From: Pollutibacter soli
GTDB taxonomy: Bacteria > Bacteroidota > Bacteroidia > Chitinophagales > Chitinophagaceae
Assembly: GCA_029269725.1 (NCBI GenBank)
Contig: JARJHS010000004.1
Coordinates: 62,001-126,000, forward strand
Length of the DNA: 64,000 nt
Direction of reading: 5' to 3'
In this document: positions 51,437-60,112 of the stretch, piece by piece
Numbering within the stretch: position 1 is the stretch's first letter
Layout: each line of letters begins with the position of its first letter
Translations under genes and position numbers: made by a program
Notes under the pieces: model-generated
Databases searched by the model: none
What the model was told of the DNA's origin: nothing
What the model saw: the letters and a program-made list of their open reading frames with translations, nothing else

Positions 51437-52774
51437 ATGCAGCGGATGAAATCAGCTATTATTGCAATATTCTCAATCATTTCTATCAATTCATTTGCAC
51501 AGGATATATGGAAGTATTTTACCCCCGCTGATTTTGCAGCCAGGAGAGCAAAAGTGATGGATAAAATCGGCGATGGCATTGCCATTTTGCAGGGAGCCGG
51601 GCTACCAGAAGCCTTTGTTTCATTCCGCCAGGACAATAATTTTTACTATCTGAGCGGAGTGGAAATTCCGGATGCCACCATGTTACTGGATGGTAAATCG
51701 AAAAAGGCATACCTGTTTGTACCTGATAATATATCGGGAGATATCAAAGAAGAAGCTTTGATAAAAGCAGGAACAGAGTCTGCAAAAAAATACATGTTCG
51801 ATCGCGTAGCACCCAAAACGCATTTATCAGGTTACCTGAGTTATTATACATCAGCAGCAGATCATGTATGGGTAATCACTACACCCGAAGAAACTGCTGA
51901 AATGAGTCGCGATCGTTGCGAAATGGAGAGGCAGACGCGTATGAATGATCCCTGGGATGGGCGTATATCAAAAGAAAACAATTTCATTAATAAGATTAAA
52001 GAACGCTTTCCAGTGGTTTCAATAAAAAATTTAAGTCCTGTTCTGGATGAAATGCGTTGGGTGAAAGATGCAAAAGAAATTGCGGTTATGCGTGAGTGTG
52101 GAAGGATCGGGTGTCTTGGTTTTGATGAAGCTATGCGGGTAACAAAGCCGGGAATTTATGAATACCAGGTGGTGGCAGCCTGTGATTTTATTTACGCCAA
52201 CAGCAATACAACACCAGCCTATTTTCCTATAGCTGCTTCTGGTCCACGCGGACTTAGCTGGCATTACAATGCGAACAATCATCCGATGGAAGTGGGTACG
52301 GTGATATTACTGGATTACGCTCCGGAATTGAATTACTACACCACCGATATCACCAGGACATGGCCCGTGTCCGGACAGTTTACGGATGATCAGTTGAAAA
52401 TGTACAATTGCGTAAAGCAGGCGCGTGATGAAGTTATTGCTGCTATGAAGCCGGGTGTTACGGTTGAAGATCTGGAAAAGATTGGTAAAGCAGTGTATGC
52501 ACGAAATGGTTACGAAAAAAACTGGCCGAATTATATCGGGCATTTCGTAGGAATGGCTGTTCATGATGTTGGCCCTTATGATAAACCTTTTGTCGCCGGT
52601 GTTGTATTTAACGTCGAGCCTATACTCGAAGACAAGGAGAAGAAAATTCATTTCCGTATCGAGGATACGATAGTAATCACTGCGACTGGTGCGGAAAATC
52701 TGACGCCTCAAAGTCCTGTTGATGCGGCCGCAATTTATAAACTAATTAAAGAAAAAGGGGTTGGGGAGAAGTAA
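51437..52774 (+). CDS. Secreted Xaa-Pro aminopeptidase (M24B, aminopeptidase P type)
   Basis: 445 residues; signal peptide (about 1-22, INSFAQ; ATG 51446 is also a good start). N-terminal creatinase-like domain (about 30-190), then the pita-bread M24 domain with metal ligands Asp-Asp in LLDYAPELNYYTTDITRTW, His in GHFVGMAVHD, Glu in FNVEPIL and Glu in RIEDTIVIT. Cleaves the bond before Pro at the N-terminus, complementing the exported DPP-IV-type enzyme encoded 4.4 kb away. Last chromosomal gene before the mobile element. Confidence 0.92.
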   Translation: MQRMKSAIIAIFSIISINSFAQDIWKYFTPADFAARRAKVMDKIGDGIAILQGAGLPEAFVSFRQDNNFYYLSGVEIPDATMLLDGKSKKAYLFVPDNISGDIKEEALIKAGTESAKKYMFDRVAPKTHLSGYLSYYTSAADHVWVITTPEETAEMSRDRCEMERQTRMNDPWDGRISKENNFINKIKERFPVVSIKNLSPVLDEMRWVKDAKEIAVMRECGRIGCLGFDEAMRVTKPGIYEYQVVAACDFIYANSNTTPAYFPIAASGPRGLSWHYNANNHPMEVGTVILLDYAPELNYYTTDITRTWPVSGQFTDDQLKMYNCVKQARDEVIAAMKPGVTVEDLEKIGKAVYARNGYEKNWPNYIGHFVGMAVHDVGPYDKPFVAGVVFNVEPILEDKEKKIHFRIEDTIVITATGAENLTPQSPVDAAAIYKLIKEKGVGEK

Positions 52775-52876
52775 ACGAAAAACTGCTTCTGATTTCAATT
52801 GAATAGGTTCCTGATTGCAGGAAAACTAATTTCTATTGATAAGCCACTTTCACTTCGTCCTTTCGGCTTTTAAAAG

Positions 52877-52898
52877 TGGTCTCGTCCGGAATCGAACC
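52877..52898 (-). other. Left attachment site: orphan tRNA 3' end
   Basis: Read on the minus strand the 22 bp end in GGTTCGATTCC and a CGGACGAGACCA acceptor-like end: a T-loop and 3' acceptor half with the TTCGATT loop consensus. The bases 5' of GG (GCGCTA) do not pair with the 3' half of the T-stem, so the rest of the tRNA is absent. That is what a tyrosine-integrase junction leaves at the integrase-proximal end; the intact tRNA should be at the other end of the element, outside the window. The tRNA species cannot be told. Confidence 0.6.
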
Positions 52899-53069
52899 TA
52901 GCGCCCTGAAACTTTAAAATAAGTTGCTAAAAATAGATAAATACAAGAGAAAGCAGCTGTGACAGCTGATCGGTGAGGAACCGGGTTTTAAAATATTTTT
53001 ATAAGATTTTATAAAAAATGACTAATTAATCGACTAATGTGATTATCTTAGAGTCTGAACCAGACTTCC

Positions 53070-54353
53070 ATGATTAGTCCTACTTACTTTCTCCAGACAG
53101 TTAACCCGAATACCGGTAAAAGTTTAATCAGTTGCCAAATACGTTACAAAGGACAAAAGATGATTACGACATTAGGTATGTCGGTGAAACCCGAGAACTG
53201 GGATTCTAAAAAATCATATGTTAAGAATAACGGGGAAACAAGACGGAACAACGAGTTCAATGCATTTTGTATTAAACGTGGTGGAATCGATCGGATAGTT
53301 ACCGAAGAATTCAATACTGCTCAATTTAAAGGCTTGCCCGTTAACCTGACATCAATTAAAGAAAGGATTCGGCAAAACTTCTCCGGAAACAGTCAAAAAG
53401 AGAAGGAGAAAAAGCCAGAGGCTGATACGCTGTACTCAGTTATTGAAAGACTGATTAGCCAGGACATAAAGATGAAAGGGCAGGATAGGTCTGTAAACAC
53501 CGTTAGAACGTATAAAACAACGCTGGGACACCTAAAGGCTTTCGCGGCTGCAAAAAAGTATCCAATCAACTTTGAATCGATCAACTTGGACTTTTATCAC
53601 AAGTTCACAAAGTATTTGGAAGGCCAGGGTTTGAATAAAAACAGTATTGGCAAGAACATAAAGAACGTAAAGACTTTCATGAATAAGTCTTTCAATCTCG
53701 GTTTAACGAAGAACCAGGAACACAAGAAAGAAGACTTTCACGTATTCAACGAACCAGCGGATTCAATTTATCTTACCGAAAGCGATATTGAAAAACTATA
53801 CAAGTTCGATTTTTCAAATAATAAAAGACTTGAGCAAGTTCGCGACTTGTTTGTATTTGGGTGTTATGTCGGTATGAGGTTTTCCGACTTCTCTGAAATC
53901 AAGAAGGAAAATGTATTTAAGCATAAAGGCAGAGATTTCCTCCAGGTTAGAACCCAAAAGACCGGCGAACTTGTTACGGTGCCCTGTCATAAAATTGTAC
54001 TTGAAATATTTAAGAAGTACGAGCGCAATCCGAACCGTTTGCCTAAGTCTGTATCAAACCAAAAGTTTAACGACTACATCAAAGAGGCGTGTAGGTTAGC
54101 TGGATTGACTGATAAGGGAAGGGTTGAAAATTCTCCGGAGATTGAACTGTGGGAGAAAGTGTCTTCACACACCGCACGTCGGAGCTTTGCTACAAATACC
54201 TATCTAAAAGGTGTTTCTTCTTACACGATAATGCGTATCACTGGACACAAGACAGAGAAATCATTTTTAAGATATATCAAGTTCACTTCCCTCGATGCAG
54301 CAGAATCATTACTCGAAGCATGGGAGCCGGTGAACAAATTAAAAGCAGTATGA
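53070..54353 (+). CDS. Tyrosine integrase (Bacteroidota phage/ICE type)
   Basis: 427 residues. N-terminal arm-binding region (about 1-90, with the QTVNPNTGKSLISCQIRYKG start typical of Bacteroidota integrases), SAM-like core-binding domain (about 120-215), catalytic domain (about 230-415): Arg in GCYVGMRFSDF, Lys in TQKTGE, HTARRSFATN (His-x-x-Arg), the second His in TGHKTEKSF and Tyr in LRYIKF. Catalyses insertion and excision at the tRNA site 170 bp upstream. Its TGA stop overlaps the next ATG (ATGA). Confidence 0.93.
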   Translation: MISPTYFLQTVNPNTGKSLISCQIRYKGQKMITTLGMSVKPENWDSKKSYVKNNGETRRNNEFNAFCIKRGGIDRIVTEEFNTAQFKGLPVNLTSIKERIRQNFSGNSQKEKEKKPEADTLYSVIERLISQDIKMKGQDRSVNTVRTYKTTLGHLKAFAAAKKYPINFESINLDFYHKFTKYLEGQGLNKNSIGKNIKNVKTFMNKSFNLGLTKNQEHKKEDFHVFNEPADSIYLTESDIEKLYKFDFSNNKRLEQVRDLFVFGCYVGMRFSDFSEIKKENVFKHKGRDFLQVRTQKTGELVTVPCHKIVLEIFKKYERNPNRLPKSVSNQKFNDYIKEACRLAGLTDKGRVENSPEIELWEKVSSHTARRSFATNTYLKGVSSYTIMRITGHKTEKSFLRYIKFTSLDAAESLLEAWEPVNKLKAV

Positions 54354-54823
54354 AAGCAGTTGGGCTAACCTTATTAGGAATTGTTATTGGTGCATTTGCT
54401 GGGTTAATGCTGGGTTCAGGTGAAGCACAAAAGATGAACAACACCGAGCGCAATTATTTTGGTGGACCTGCCATTATGGTTTGCGCCTTTCTTGGAGGCG
54501 TAGGAGGCTTAGTACTTGGTCTGAAAATAACTCAAGAAGAAAAGGACAATAAAAAATTTGGATTTAATACTCGCGAAGACTATGAGTTTAAAGATGGGCG
54601 TGGGTGGGGAAATGAAACTATGTGGAGAAGTCCCGAACAAAATACCCTGAACGTTATTGTAACTAGGAAAGAGGAAGGACAGCTTAAGACTAAGTTCAAT
54701 GGTGATTTCCTAATAAATCATCCGGAAAAGTCAGCAGCAAAAAAGGTTGTGGACAACTTACACCGGCAAGCAGTTTCAAACATTTTTACAGGGATCAAAA
54801 AAGGAACAATAGTTCAAAAATAA
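54350..54823 (+). CDS. Small membrane protein of unknown function
   Basis: 157 residues from ATG 54350, overlapping the integrase stop as ATGA. Two Gly-rich membrane helices (about 2-22 and 40-62: GLTLLGIVIGAFAGLMLGS and IMVCAFLGGVGGLVLGLKI) and a soluble tail. An upstream in-frame ATG at 54320 would add ten residues. Cotranscribed with the integrase. A weak CCCGATAG/CTACCGGG hairpin follows at 54829-54850. Confidence 0.65.
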   Translation: MKAVGLTLLGIVIGAFAGLMLGSGEAQKMNNTERNYFGGPAIMVCAFLGGVGGLVLGLKITQEEKDNKKFGFNTREDYEFKDGRGWGNETMWRSPEQNTLNVIVTRKEEGQLKTKFNGDFLINHPEKSAAKKVVDNLHRQAVSNIFTGIKKGTIVQK

Positions 54824-54879
54824 AAAAACCCGATAGCGCGAACTACCGGGGTATTATTCACTTATAAAAAGCAAATAAC

Positions 54880-55377
54880 ATGGAACGTAAAGGTAAAAAG
54901 AAAGTTGAGAACAACGAGCAGTGCAAAAGTCCGACAGTTGCCGATTATATCGGGCAAGGAATGGAATTAATAAGGGTTCGTGAAGAATTGATTGATGTAC
55001 AGCGGCAGTTGTTTTGGGCATCGAAAACAATCGAAAGCCAAAATTCAGAAATTGAATTTCTTAGAAAGCAAGTCGAGAAATCATTAGGTATCAAAGGCAG
55101 TGATCAGACTATAAAGCCTACAGAAAAGAAACAACCCACTAATAAAAACAGAACTTATCATCTGATTTGTACAAATGTAAATCCAATTTCGATAGTAGAT
55201 TCTACCGGCGAATTAGCTTCCGGTATTGGTGAAGGTTTGGAATTTTTAGCACGTTATACTTCGCCAGGGCTGGTAACTGAGGATGGAATTCAATACTATC
55301 CAATTAATGAGCTAAACGGCGAGACAAAGTTTGCAGAAAGATTTCAAGTTTATAACCCTAAAAAACCTAGGCCATGA
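54880..55377 (+). CDS. Coiled-coil protein of unknown function
   Basis: 165 residues. Lys-rich start, a helix with heptads (about 22-70: ELIRVREELIDVQRQLFWASKTIESQNSEIEFLRKQ, cut here for description), a Lys/Thr linker and a C-terminal globular part with THLICTNVNP-like and YPINELNGE segments. No family recognised. Overlaps the next gene by 4 bp (ATGA). Confidence 0.65.
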   Translation: MERKGKKKVENNEQCKSPTVADYIGQGMELIRVREELIDVQRQLFWASKTIESQNSEIEFLRKQVEKSLGIKGSDQTIKPTEKKQPTNKNRTYHLICTNVNPISIVDSTGELASGIGEGLEFLARYTSPGLVTEDGIQYYPINELNGETKFAERFQVYNPKKPRP

Positions 55378-55673
55378 ATACACGGCAATTACCACAGGTT
55401 ACTATAGAAAAAACATCTGACATACTAAACAAGCTTTACGATTTCAAAGGGACTTTTGAACATCTGGATACGAGCGAGTCATTGGATACAATCTTTCAAT
55501 GCGCTTTAGATGGCGAACTAATGGACGTAAGTCAAAACTTTGCTTTCATTCGGGAGCTCAAATCATTGCTAAATAGTGTACTTCCATCAGCTGAAGAGTA
55601 TCGAAGCTATTTGAAGAAAGTAGTTGAGTTTAACGAGCAGCAACGACAAAGTAAGATCCCAGTGTCAGCATAA
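55374..55673 (+). CDS. Small helical protein of unknown function
   Basis: 99 residues, acidic and mainly helical; overlaps the previous gene by 4 bp, so probably translated together with it. No membrane segment, no recognised motif. Confidence 0.6.
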   Translation: MNTRQLPQVTIEKTSDILNKLYDFKGTFEHLDTSESLDTIFQCALDGELMDVSQNFAFIRELKSLLNSVLPSAEEYRSYLKKVVEFNEQQRQSKIPVSA

Positions 55674-55859
55674 AATACCATCCGGGTATTTCTCATGCAC
55701 CATCCTGATATCGAAGTATTCAATTTTATTTCGGTGTTTGCGATGGTGCAATTTTTTTTGCCAGTCGAAAACATATTCAATATCGACGCTGATAAGATCA
55801 ATAAGCTCTCTTCTAACCGGTTCATCATTCGGTTTCACTATAACCAGGTACGCGGGCAT
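55665..55859 (-). CDS. Possible small basic protein on the opposite strand
   Basis: 64 residues, MPAYLVIVKPNDEPVRREL to the end, with a coherent alternation of strand (YLVIVKP), helix (RRELIDLISVDIEYVFDWQKKLHHR) and strand. Fills the gap between two plus-strand genes and overlaps the 55374 gene by 9 bp tail to tail. Composition is more protein-like than other short frames, but no family match is known to me. Confidence 0.42.
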   Translation of the reverse strand: MPAYLVIVKPNDEPVRRELIDLISVDIEYVFDWQKKLHHRKHRNKIEYFDIRMVHEKYPDGILC

Positions 55860-55948
55860 GGAACGAAAATAGATCGTTTCGCTTATGCATTAATAAATCT
55901 ACTTCAATATATTTATAGATATTTTTATCAATCATTTGGAAGGTAATA

Positions 55949-56785
55949 ATGAAATTCTATAAATCTTTTGGATTTAAGCTGGTTTGTTTTTTTTCTGTAA
56001 CATTCTTTTTTCAAAACAAAATAAATGGGCAACAGTATTTTGAAACTAGCGGGACATTAGTAGTAGGGGCAAAATGTTCTGATGGCGCAATTTTAATAGC
56101 AGACAGCCGAGTGTCGGTGGTTCTAAGTAACCACAGCCCTGATTCACCTGCTGCATACTTTGACAAAATGCCAAAAATCTACATTGAGAAAAAAATTGCA
56201 TTTGGCACAAGAGGAACAAGATCTACAGGAGAGATAGATTATGCAGCGTTGGTTATTAGTAATTATAAAACGTGTCAAAGCTATGGTGACCTGGATACTG
56301 TTGTCAATTGTCTAATAGCGTTGAATAAAGCAAGTAATTCGTTCAACACTTTTCGAAACAATTTCACCTTCTTCATGAGTGCTTTTTCAGGCAAGACAGA
56401 GCTGATTCTAACAGATAATCGATCTACTTTTACGTTCTTAGCAGGGTTCTACGGTACAAGCCAAGATTTTAAACGATTTGTTGAATTAGAAAACAAAGTA
56501 GTTTTTGATTCGCTTAATCGATCGCAATATACTTGTCAAAAGGCTTCAAATCTTTTGCAAAACTTCATGAGATTATATATAAAGAAGAATAAATTAGATT
56601 GGCATATTGGTGGGCCGTTTTCAGTCCTTAAAGTTACACCGACAAACAAATTTATTTGGCTTCAAAACGACTTTACAAAGAATAACATTCCACCAAACGA
56701 AATAATGCCGAGGATCAAATCTGGGAAATTACAAGTCACATATACTTGGCCAGGCGCTGAGCAGGAATTGCTACGATCGAGATAA
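55949..56785 (+). CDS. Exported proteasome-beta-like Ntn hydrolase
   Basis: 278 residues. Signal peptide (about 1-27, a long hydrophobic core FKLVCFFSVTFFF, then INGQQ), a short propeptide and a segment that matches the start of proteasome beta/HslV subunits: SG-TLVVGAKCSDGAILIADSRVSV. In this reading the Thr after Gly is the autocatalytic nucleophile (Thr1), ADSR supplies Asp17 and Arg19, and FDKMPKIYI carries the Lys33 equivalent after an insertion of about eight residues, followed by AFGTRGTRSTGEIDY like the AGxxxD turn. The remaining 180 residues differ from proteasome subunits. It is flanked by element genes, so it is probably cargo. Not linked to any ATPase, unlike HslV or the 20S proteasome. 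Confidence 0.6.
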   Translation: MKFYKSFGFKLVCFFSVTFFFQNKINGQQYFETSGTLVVGAKCSDGAILIADSRVSVVLSNHSPDSPAAYFDKMPKIYIEKKIAFGTRGTRSTGEIDYAALVISNYKTCQSYGDLDTVVNCLIALNKASNSFNTFRNNFTFFMSAFSGKTELILTDNRSTFTFLAGFYGTSQDFKRFVELENKVVFDSLNRSQYTCQKASNLLQNFMRLYIKKNKLDWHIGGPFSVLKVTPTNKFIWLQNDFTKNNIPPNEIMPRIKSGKLQVTYTWPGAEQELLRSR

Positions 56786-57019
56786 GACAATTCTGTCTTA
56801 TTTAACTATACTAAGTCTTAAGTAATCCAAGAAGCTTATTGTTGATTGATTAGTTACAAGCTCCCAGGAGTCTTGCACTTTTACTTCCCAAAATGTCAAG
56901 AAACGGAATTGCTGACCGCCGGAGGTAATTTCTATGTATTGCATTAAGTTAAGATAGAACGGTCGGGATTACTGGCAAGGGGGAAAAAACGTTTTTAAAC
57001 GGGATTTTTCACGGAATTA

Positions 57020-58198
57020 TCATTTGGGGTTATTCTGTTTTTTTAACAGCCGATCTTTGAAATTTTCGAATGCAACTTTAAATTCAGCTATCGCAACCTG
57101 GTCTAAACCAACAACTAAAGAAGACCTGACTGATTTTTTCGTACTTGATTCCGCCAATAACTGTTTTATATCGAACTCAATCTTATATTGGTAGTCAAAA
57201 ACATCCTTAATCATTTGCCCGGGAATTTTTGACATTTTCTCGATTAATTCCTCACAACCTTCCGGTGCTTGAATATTATGTGTTTCAATTGACCAAAGAA
57301 CCAGGGATTTATACAGCCTAGCATAAGCTTTCGCGGCATAAACCAACCCTTTTAAATCCGACGGCTGTCCAGGCTCATTTAAAAAGATGGGTAGTGCCTT
57401 GTTTACCAGATTTCCTAAAGTATTTGTTAATCTGTATAATATGTCATTTCTATTCATAAGCAGACTTGAGAGATCTTGTGCTCGTTTAACGAAGTTTTTA
57501 GGTTCAAAATAAATCTGATACTTCAAATCGTTTTCAACATCTTTTACTTTTGCCATTTCATCCTGAAGGACTTGTACAAAAAATAAATACTCATATCCGA
57601 TAGGTTTATCTAAAAGAAGTTTTAAAGCTGCATTTGAAATATTGAGGTTGGAATAATTTGGAATTTGGCTATCATACTTAATTTTGATTGTTAATGCTTC
57701 CCGGAATAAATATGAAAATTGAATAGAAAGTATTTGAGTGATATCTTGCGGGGAGTCGAAGCCAAACGTCCATCGCATGTTTTTTGTTCTAATATCCTCG
57801 ATAAATTCAAAAATTTTAACTGAATCAACGTAGCTAGTGAAAATGCCTTTCGGATTATCCTTCCAAAATTGAATTGCGTTTAAAGTTTTCTTATCGACAA
57901 ATACATAGACAGGAATACCCTTGTCAATAGCAGCTTTATATTCAAGATTCGTAACAGATTTCCCGGAATCTGTAGGTGAGCCATAACGACTTCCGACTAT
58001 TAAAATTAGAATATCAGCAGATCCCCTGACTACATTAATACAATTGTCAACGGTAGTGGTGGTTGGATCTATTGGGAATGTGGGAAATTCAGAAAGGATT
58101 GGATTGTGACCAAGATTAACAATAGTTTCATTTAAAGTAGCCCTTAGGTGAGACAAATCGTAACAGGTCGAACTAATAAAAATATTGAGCTTGTTCAT
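57020..58198 (-). CDS. DUF4062 (TIR-like) domain protein
   Basis: 392 residues. N-terminal DUF4062 domain (about 1-160): LNIFISSTCYDLSHLRATL, then HNPILSEFPTF, ADILILIVGSRYGSPTDSG, SVTNLEYKAAIDKGIPVYVFV, the classic succession. C-terminal 220 residues are helical and unidentified. DUF4062 has a flavodoxin/TIR-like fold and is often the N-terminal effector of STAND-type NTPases; here no NTPase domain follows, so the C-terminal part may be a sensor or partner-binding domain. Opposite strand to all neighbours and divergent from the portal gene, so it has its own promoter, as cargo genes usually do. Confidence 0.82.
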   Translation of the reverse strand: MNKLNIFISSTCYDLSHLRATLNETIVNLGHNPILSEFPTFPIDPTTTTVDNCINVVRGSADILILIVGSRYGSPTDSGKSVTNLEYKAAIDKGIPVYVFVDKKTLNAIQFWKDNPKGIFTSYVDSVKIFEFIEDIRTKNMRWTFGFDSPQDITQILSIQFSYLFREALTIKIKYDSQIPNYSNLNISNAALKLLLDKPIGYEYLFFVQVLQDEMAKVKDVENDLKYQIYFEPKNFVKRAQDLSSLLMNRNDILYRLTNTLGNLVNKALPIFLNEPGQPSDLKGLVYAAKAYARLYKSLVLWSIETHNIQAPEGCEELIEKMSKIPGQMIKDVFDYQYKIEFDIKQLLAESSTKKSVRSSLVVGLDQVAIAEFKVAFENFKDRLLKKQNNPK

Positions 58199-58350
58199 GG
58201 TGTTTTTCTATAGTGTTAAATTATAGATGATACTTTTATTTGCCAAAAGTTCGGCAATTAAAGCTAGAAAGATATGCACCAAAAAATTAAAGTACTTCCT
58301 TTTTGCATATGGGTCTCATAAATAAATTATGGGTCACCGCATTTATATGT

Positions 58351-59592
58351 ATGAAAGACAACTTATTCTTTTTATACTTTGACGCAGAACCAGAGCTACC
58401 AGTAACTACAGTAAGCCGGGACACAGGAATAGTTGAATTTGTTAACGACTACCCGAAATATCTGTCAGAGCTTGCTTTGAAGTCGCCTACGCATGGAGCA
58501 ATAATTAAAACAAAAAATACCTACATCTCCGGGAAAGGATTTGCGCCTAAAGATAATTCTTTTGTAAAGCGTTGTAACACTTCCGGTGAAAGCCTGGATT
58601 CAGTAAAAGATAAATCAATTCATAGTTTGCTTGTTCACGGAGGTTTTTTCATGGAAGTGATTTATGGGCATGGTGGAAAGATTGTCGAAGTCAGGCATAT
58701 GGAAAATGCCAGGATGAGAAGTAATGAAGACAATACAATGTTTTATTACAGGAAAGATTGGCAAAGGAGGATAGGCGACATAGTTCGAATACCTGCTTTT
58801 AATCCTTACAAGAAAGCCACAAAACAAATTCTTTACTATAAAGACTACAACGCAGATCAAGGCACGTACACTGAACCTGAGTATCAGCAGGGATTGAATT
58901 ACATCAATGCTGATATCGAAGTTTCAAAACATACCTTGAACAATGCTAAGTCTGGTTTTACACCTTCAAAGCTTATTAACCTCAATAATGGTGAGCCAGA
59001 GAACGAAGACGAAAAGAAAACTATTGAACGAAGCTTCAAGAATAAGTTCACAGGGTCTGAAGGAATAAAATTCCTATTATCATTCAACGCGAGTAAGGAC
59101 ACCGCACCAACTATTGTTGATCTCGGTCCCAGTGATATGACTGAAGAAGATTTCACTGCGGTATATAAAATGATCTCGCAAAATATCCTAACCTGCCACC
59201 AGGTTACCAGTCCTGTATTAATGGGAATTATGACACCTGGACAACTAGGAGTAAGTAAAGAAATGCGTGATGCTTTTGAGATTTTCAATAACACTTACGT
59301 GAAGGGAAGACAGAATGATATTTTATCGGTGTTCAATGTAATAATGCAACACTGCATGACTCCGGAAAAACTTAAAATAGTACCTCTTTCTCCGATTGGA
59401 TTTAGCTACTCTGAAAAAACACAGGTGGAAAATCTGACTAACAGGGAGATCAGGGAACGTCTCGGATTACCTCCGCTAAAGATGAATAAACAACTCGACG
59501 CACTTGATCAATTGCGGATTAGTTCACCCCTGCTTTATCAGAGAGCGATTGAATTAATGGGCGGCAGTATACTTTCAGAACTGACTAATTGA
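58351..59592 (+). CDS. Phage portal protein
   Basis: 413 residues from ATG 58351 (MKDNLFFLYFDAEPELPV); the frame is open 48 bp further up. Portal family marks for Bacteroidota phages: NDYPKYLSELALKSPTHGAII, ISGKGF, RHMENARMRSNEDN, INADIEVSKHTLNNAKSGFTPS, IERSFKNKFTGSEG and TCHQVTSPVLMGIMTPGQLG. In a head gene cluster a portal is the dodecameric vertex for DNA entry, next to terminase and protease genes. Here no capsid, protease or terminase gene flanks it: upstream is a minus-strand DUF4062 gene, downstream an excisionase-type HTH. It is of full family length and has no visible break. Confidence 0.85.
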   Translation: MKDNLFFLYFDAEPELPVTTVSRDTGIVEFVNDYPKYLSELALKSPTHGAIIKTKNTYISGKGFAPKDNSFVKRCNTSGESLDSVKDKSIHSLLVHGGFFMEVIYGHGGKIVEVRHMENARMRSNEDNTMFYYRKDWQRRIGDIVRIPAFNPYKKATKQILYYKDYNADQGTYTEPEYQQGLNYINADIEVSKHTLNNAKSGFTPSKLINLNNGEPENEDEKKTIERSFKNKFTGSEGIKFLLSFNASKDTAPTIVDLGPSDMTEEDFTAVYKMISQNILTCHQVTSPVLMGIMTPGQLGVSKEMRDAFEIFNNTYVKGRQNDILSVFNVIMQHCMTPEKLKIVPLSPIGFSYSEKTQVENLTNREIRERLGLPPLKMNKQLDALDQLRISSPLLYQRAIELMGGSILSELTN

Positions 59593-59715
59593 TGGAGTCT
59601 GATTTTAAAGAAATTTCATAGTTTTTTGAGGCATTAATTAATTGTTTATCAGCAATAAATACATGCGTATAAAAAATATGAATAATTTCTTTGCCAATTT
59701 TCTTTAATAAACTCC

Positions 59716-60063
59716 ATGTCGTCGCATTTACTGAAAATACGTACAATGCTCAAAAAGATCACGCAGGTAGTTGATGGAATTGCCATCGTTTCTACCACAG
59801 AGTTTAGTCAGATGATTGAACAGTTAATTGAAGAAGGAATTAGAAAACATCTCCGCTCCGAGTTATCATCAATCAAAAAAGAAGGAGAAGAAAACAGACT
59901 TGTAACAACAGGCGAAGCATGTGAACTTCTTAACATCAGCCGCGTAACATTTGAAAAGTTAACCCGCGAAAAAATCATCCCCCGGGTACCCGTCGGCAAT
60001 GCAAGTTTCAGATATAACTATTCGGATCTGAAGCCTTACATCAAAGCGAAATCCATCCTTTAA
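59716..60063 (+). CDS. Excisionase-type helix-turn-helix protein
   Basis: 115 residues. The C-terminal half is a winged HTH_17/MerR-like domain: LVTTGEACELLNISRVTFEKL and PRVPVGNASFRYNYSDLKPYI. The N-terminal half is helical and charged. Such genes regulate or help excise the element (Xis role). ATG 59716 used; ATG 59746 is possible. A GCCCC/GGGGC hairpin (60072-60095) separates it from the primase gene. Confidence 0.85.
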   Translation: MSSHLLKIRTMLKKITQVVDGIAIVSTTEFSQMIEQLIEEGIRKHLRSELSSIKKEGEENRLVTTGEACELLNISRVTFEKLTREKIIPRVPVGNASFRYNYSDLKPYIKAKSIL

Positions 60064-60112
60064 AAACAAATGCCCCAGGATAGAAATCGCGGGGCAAATA
60101 AATATTTTAAGA

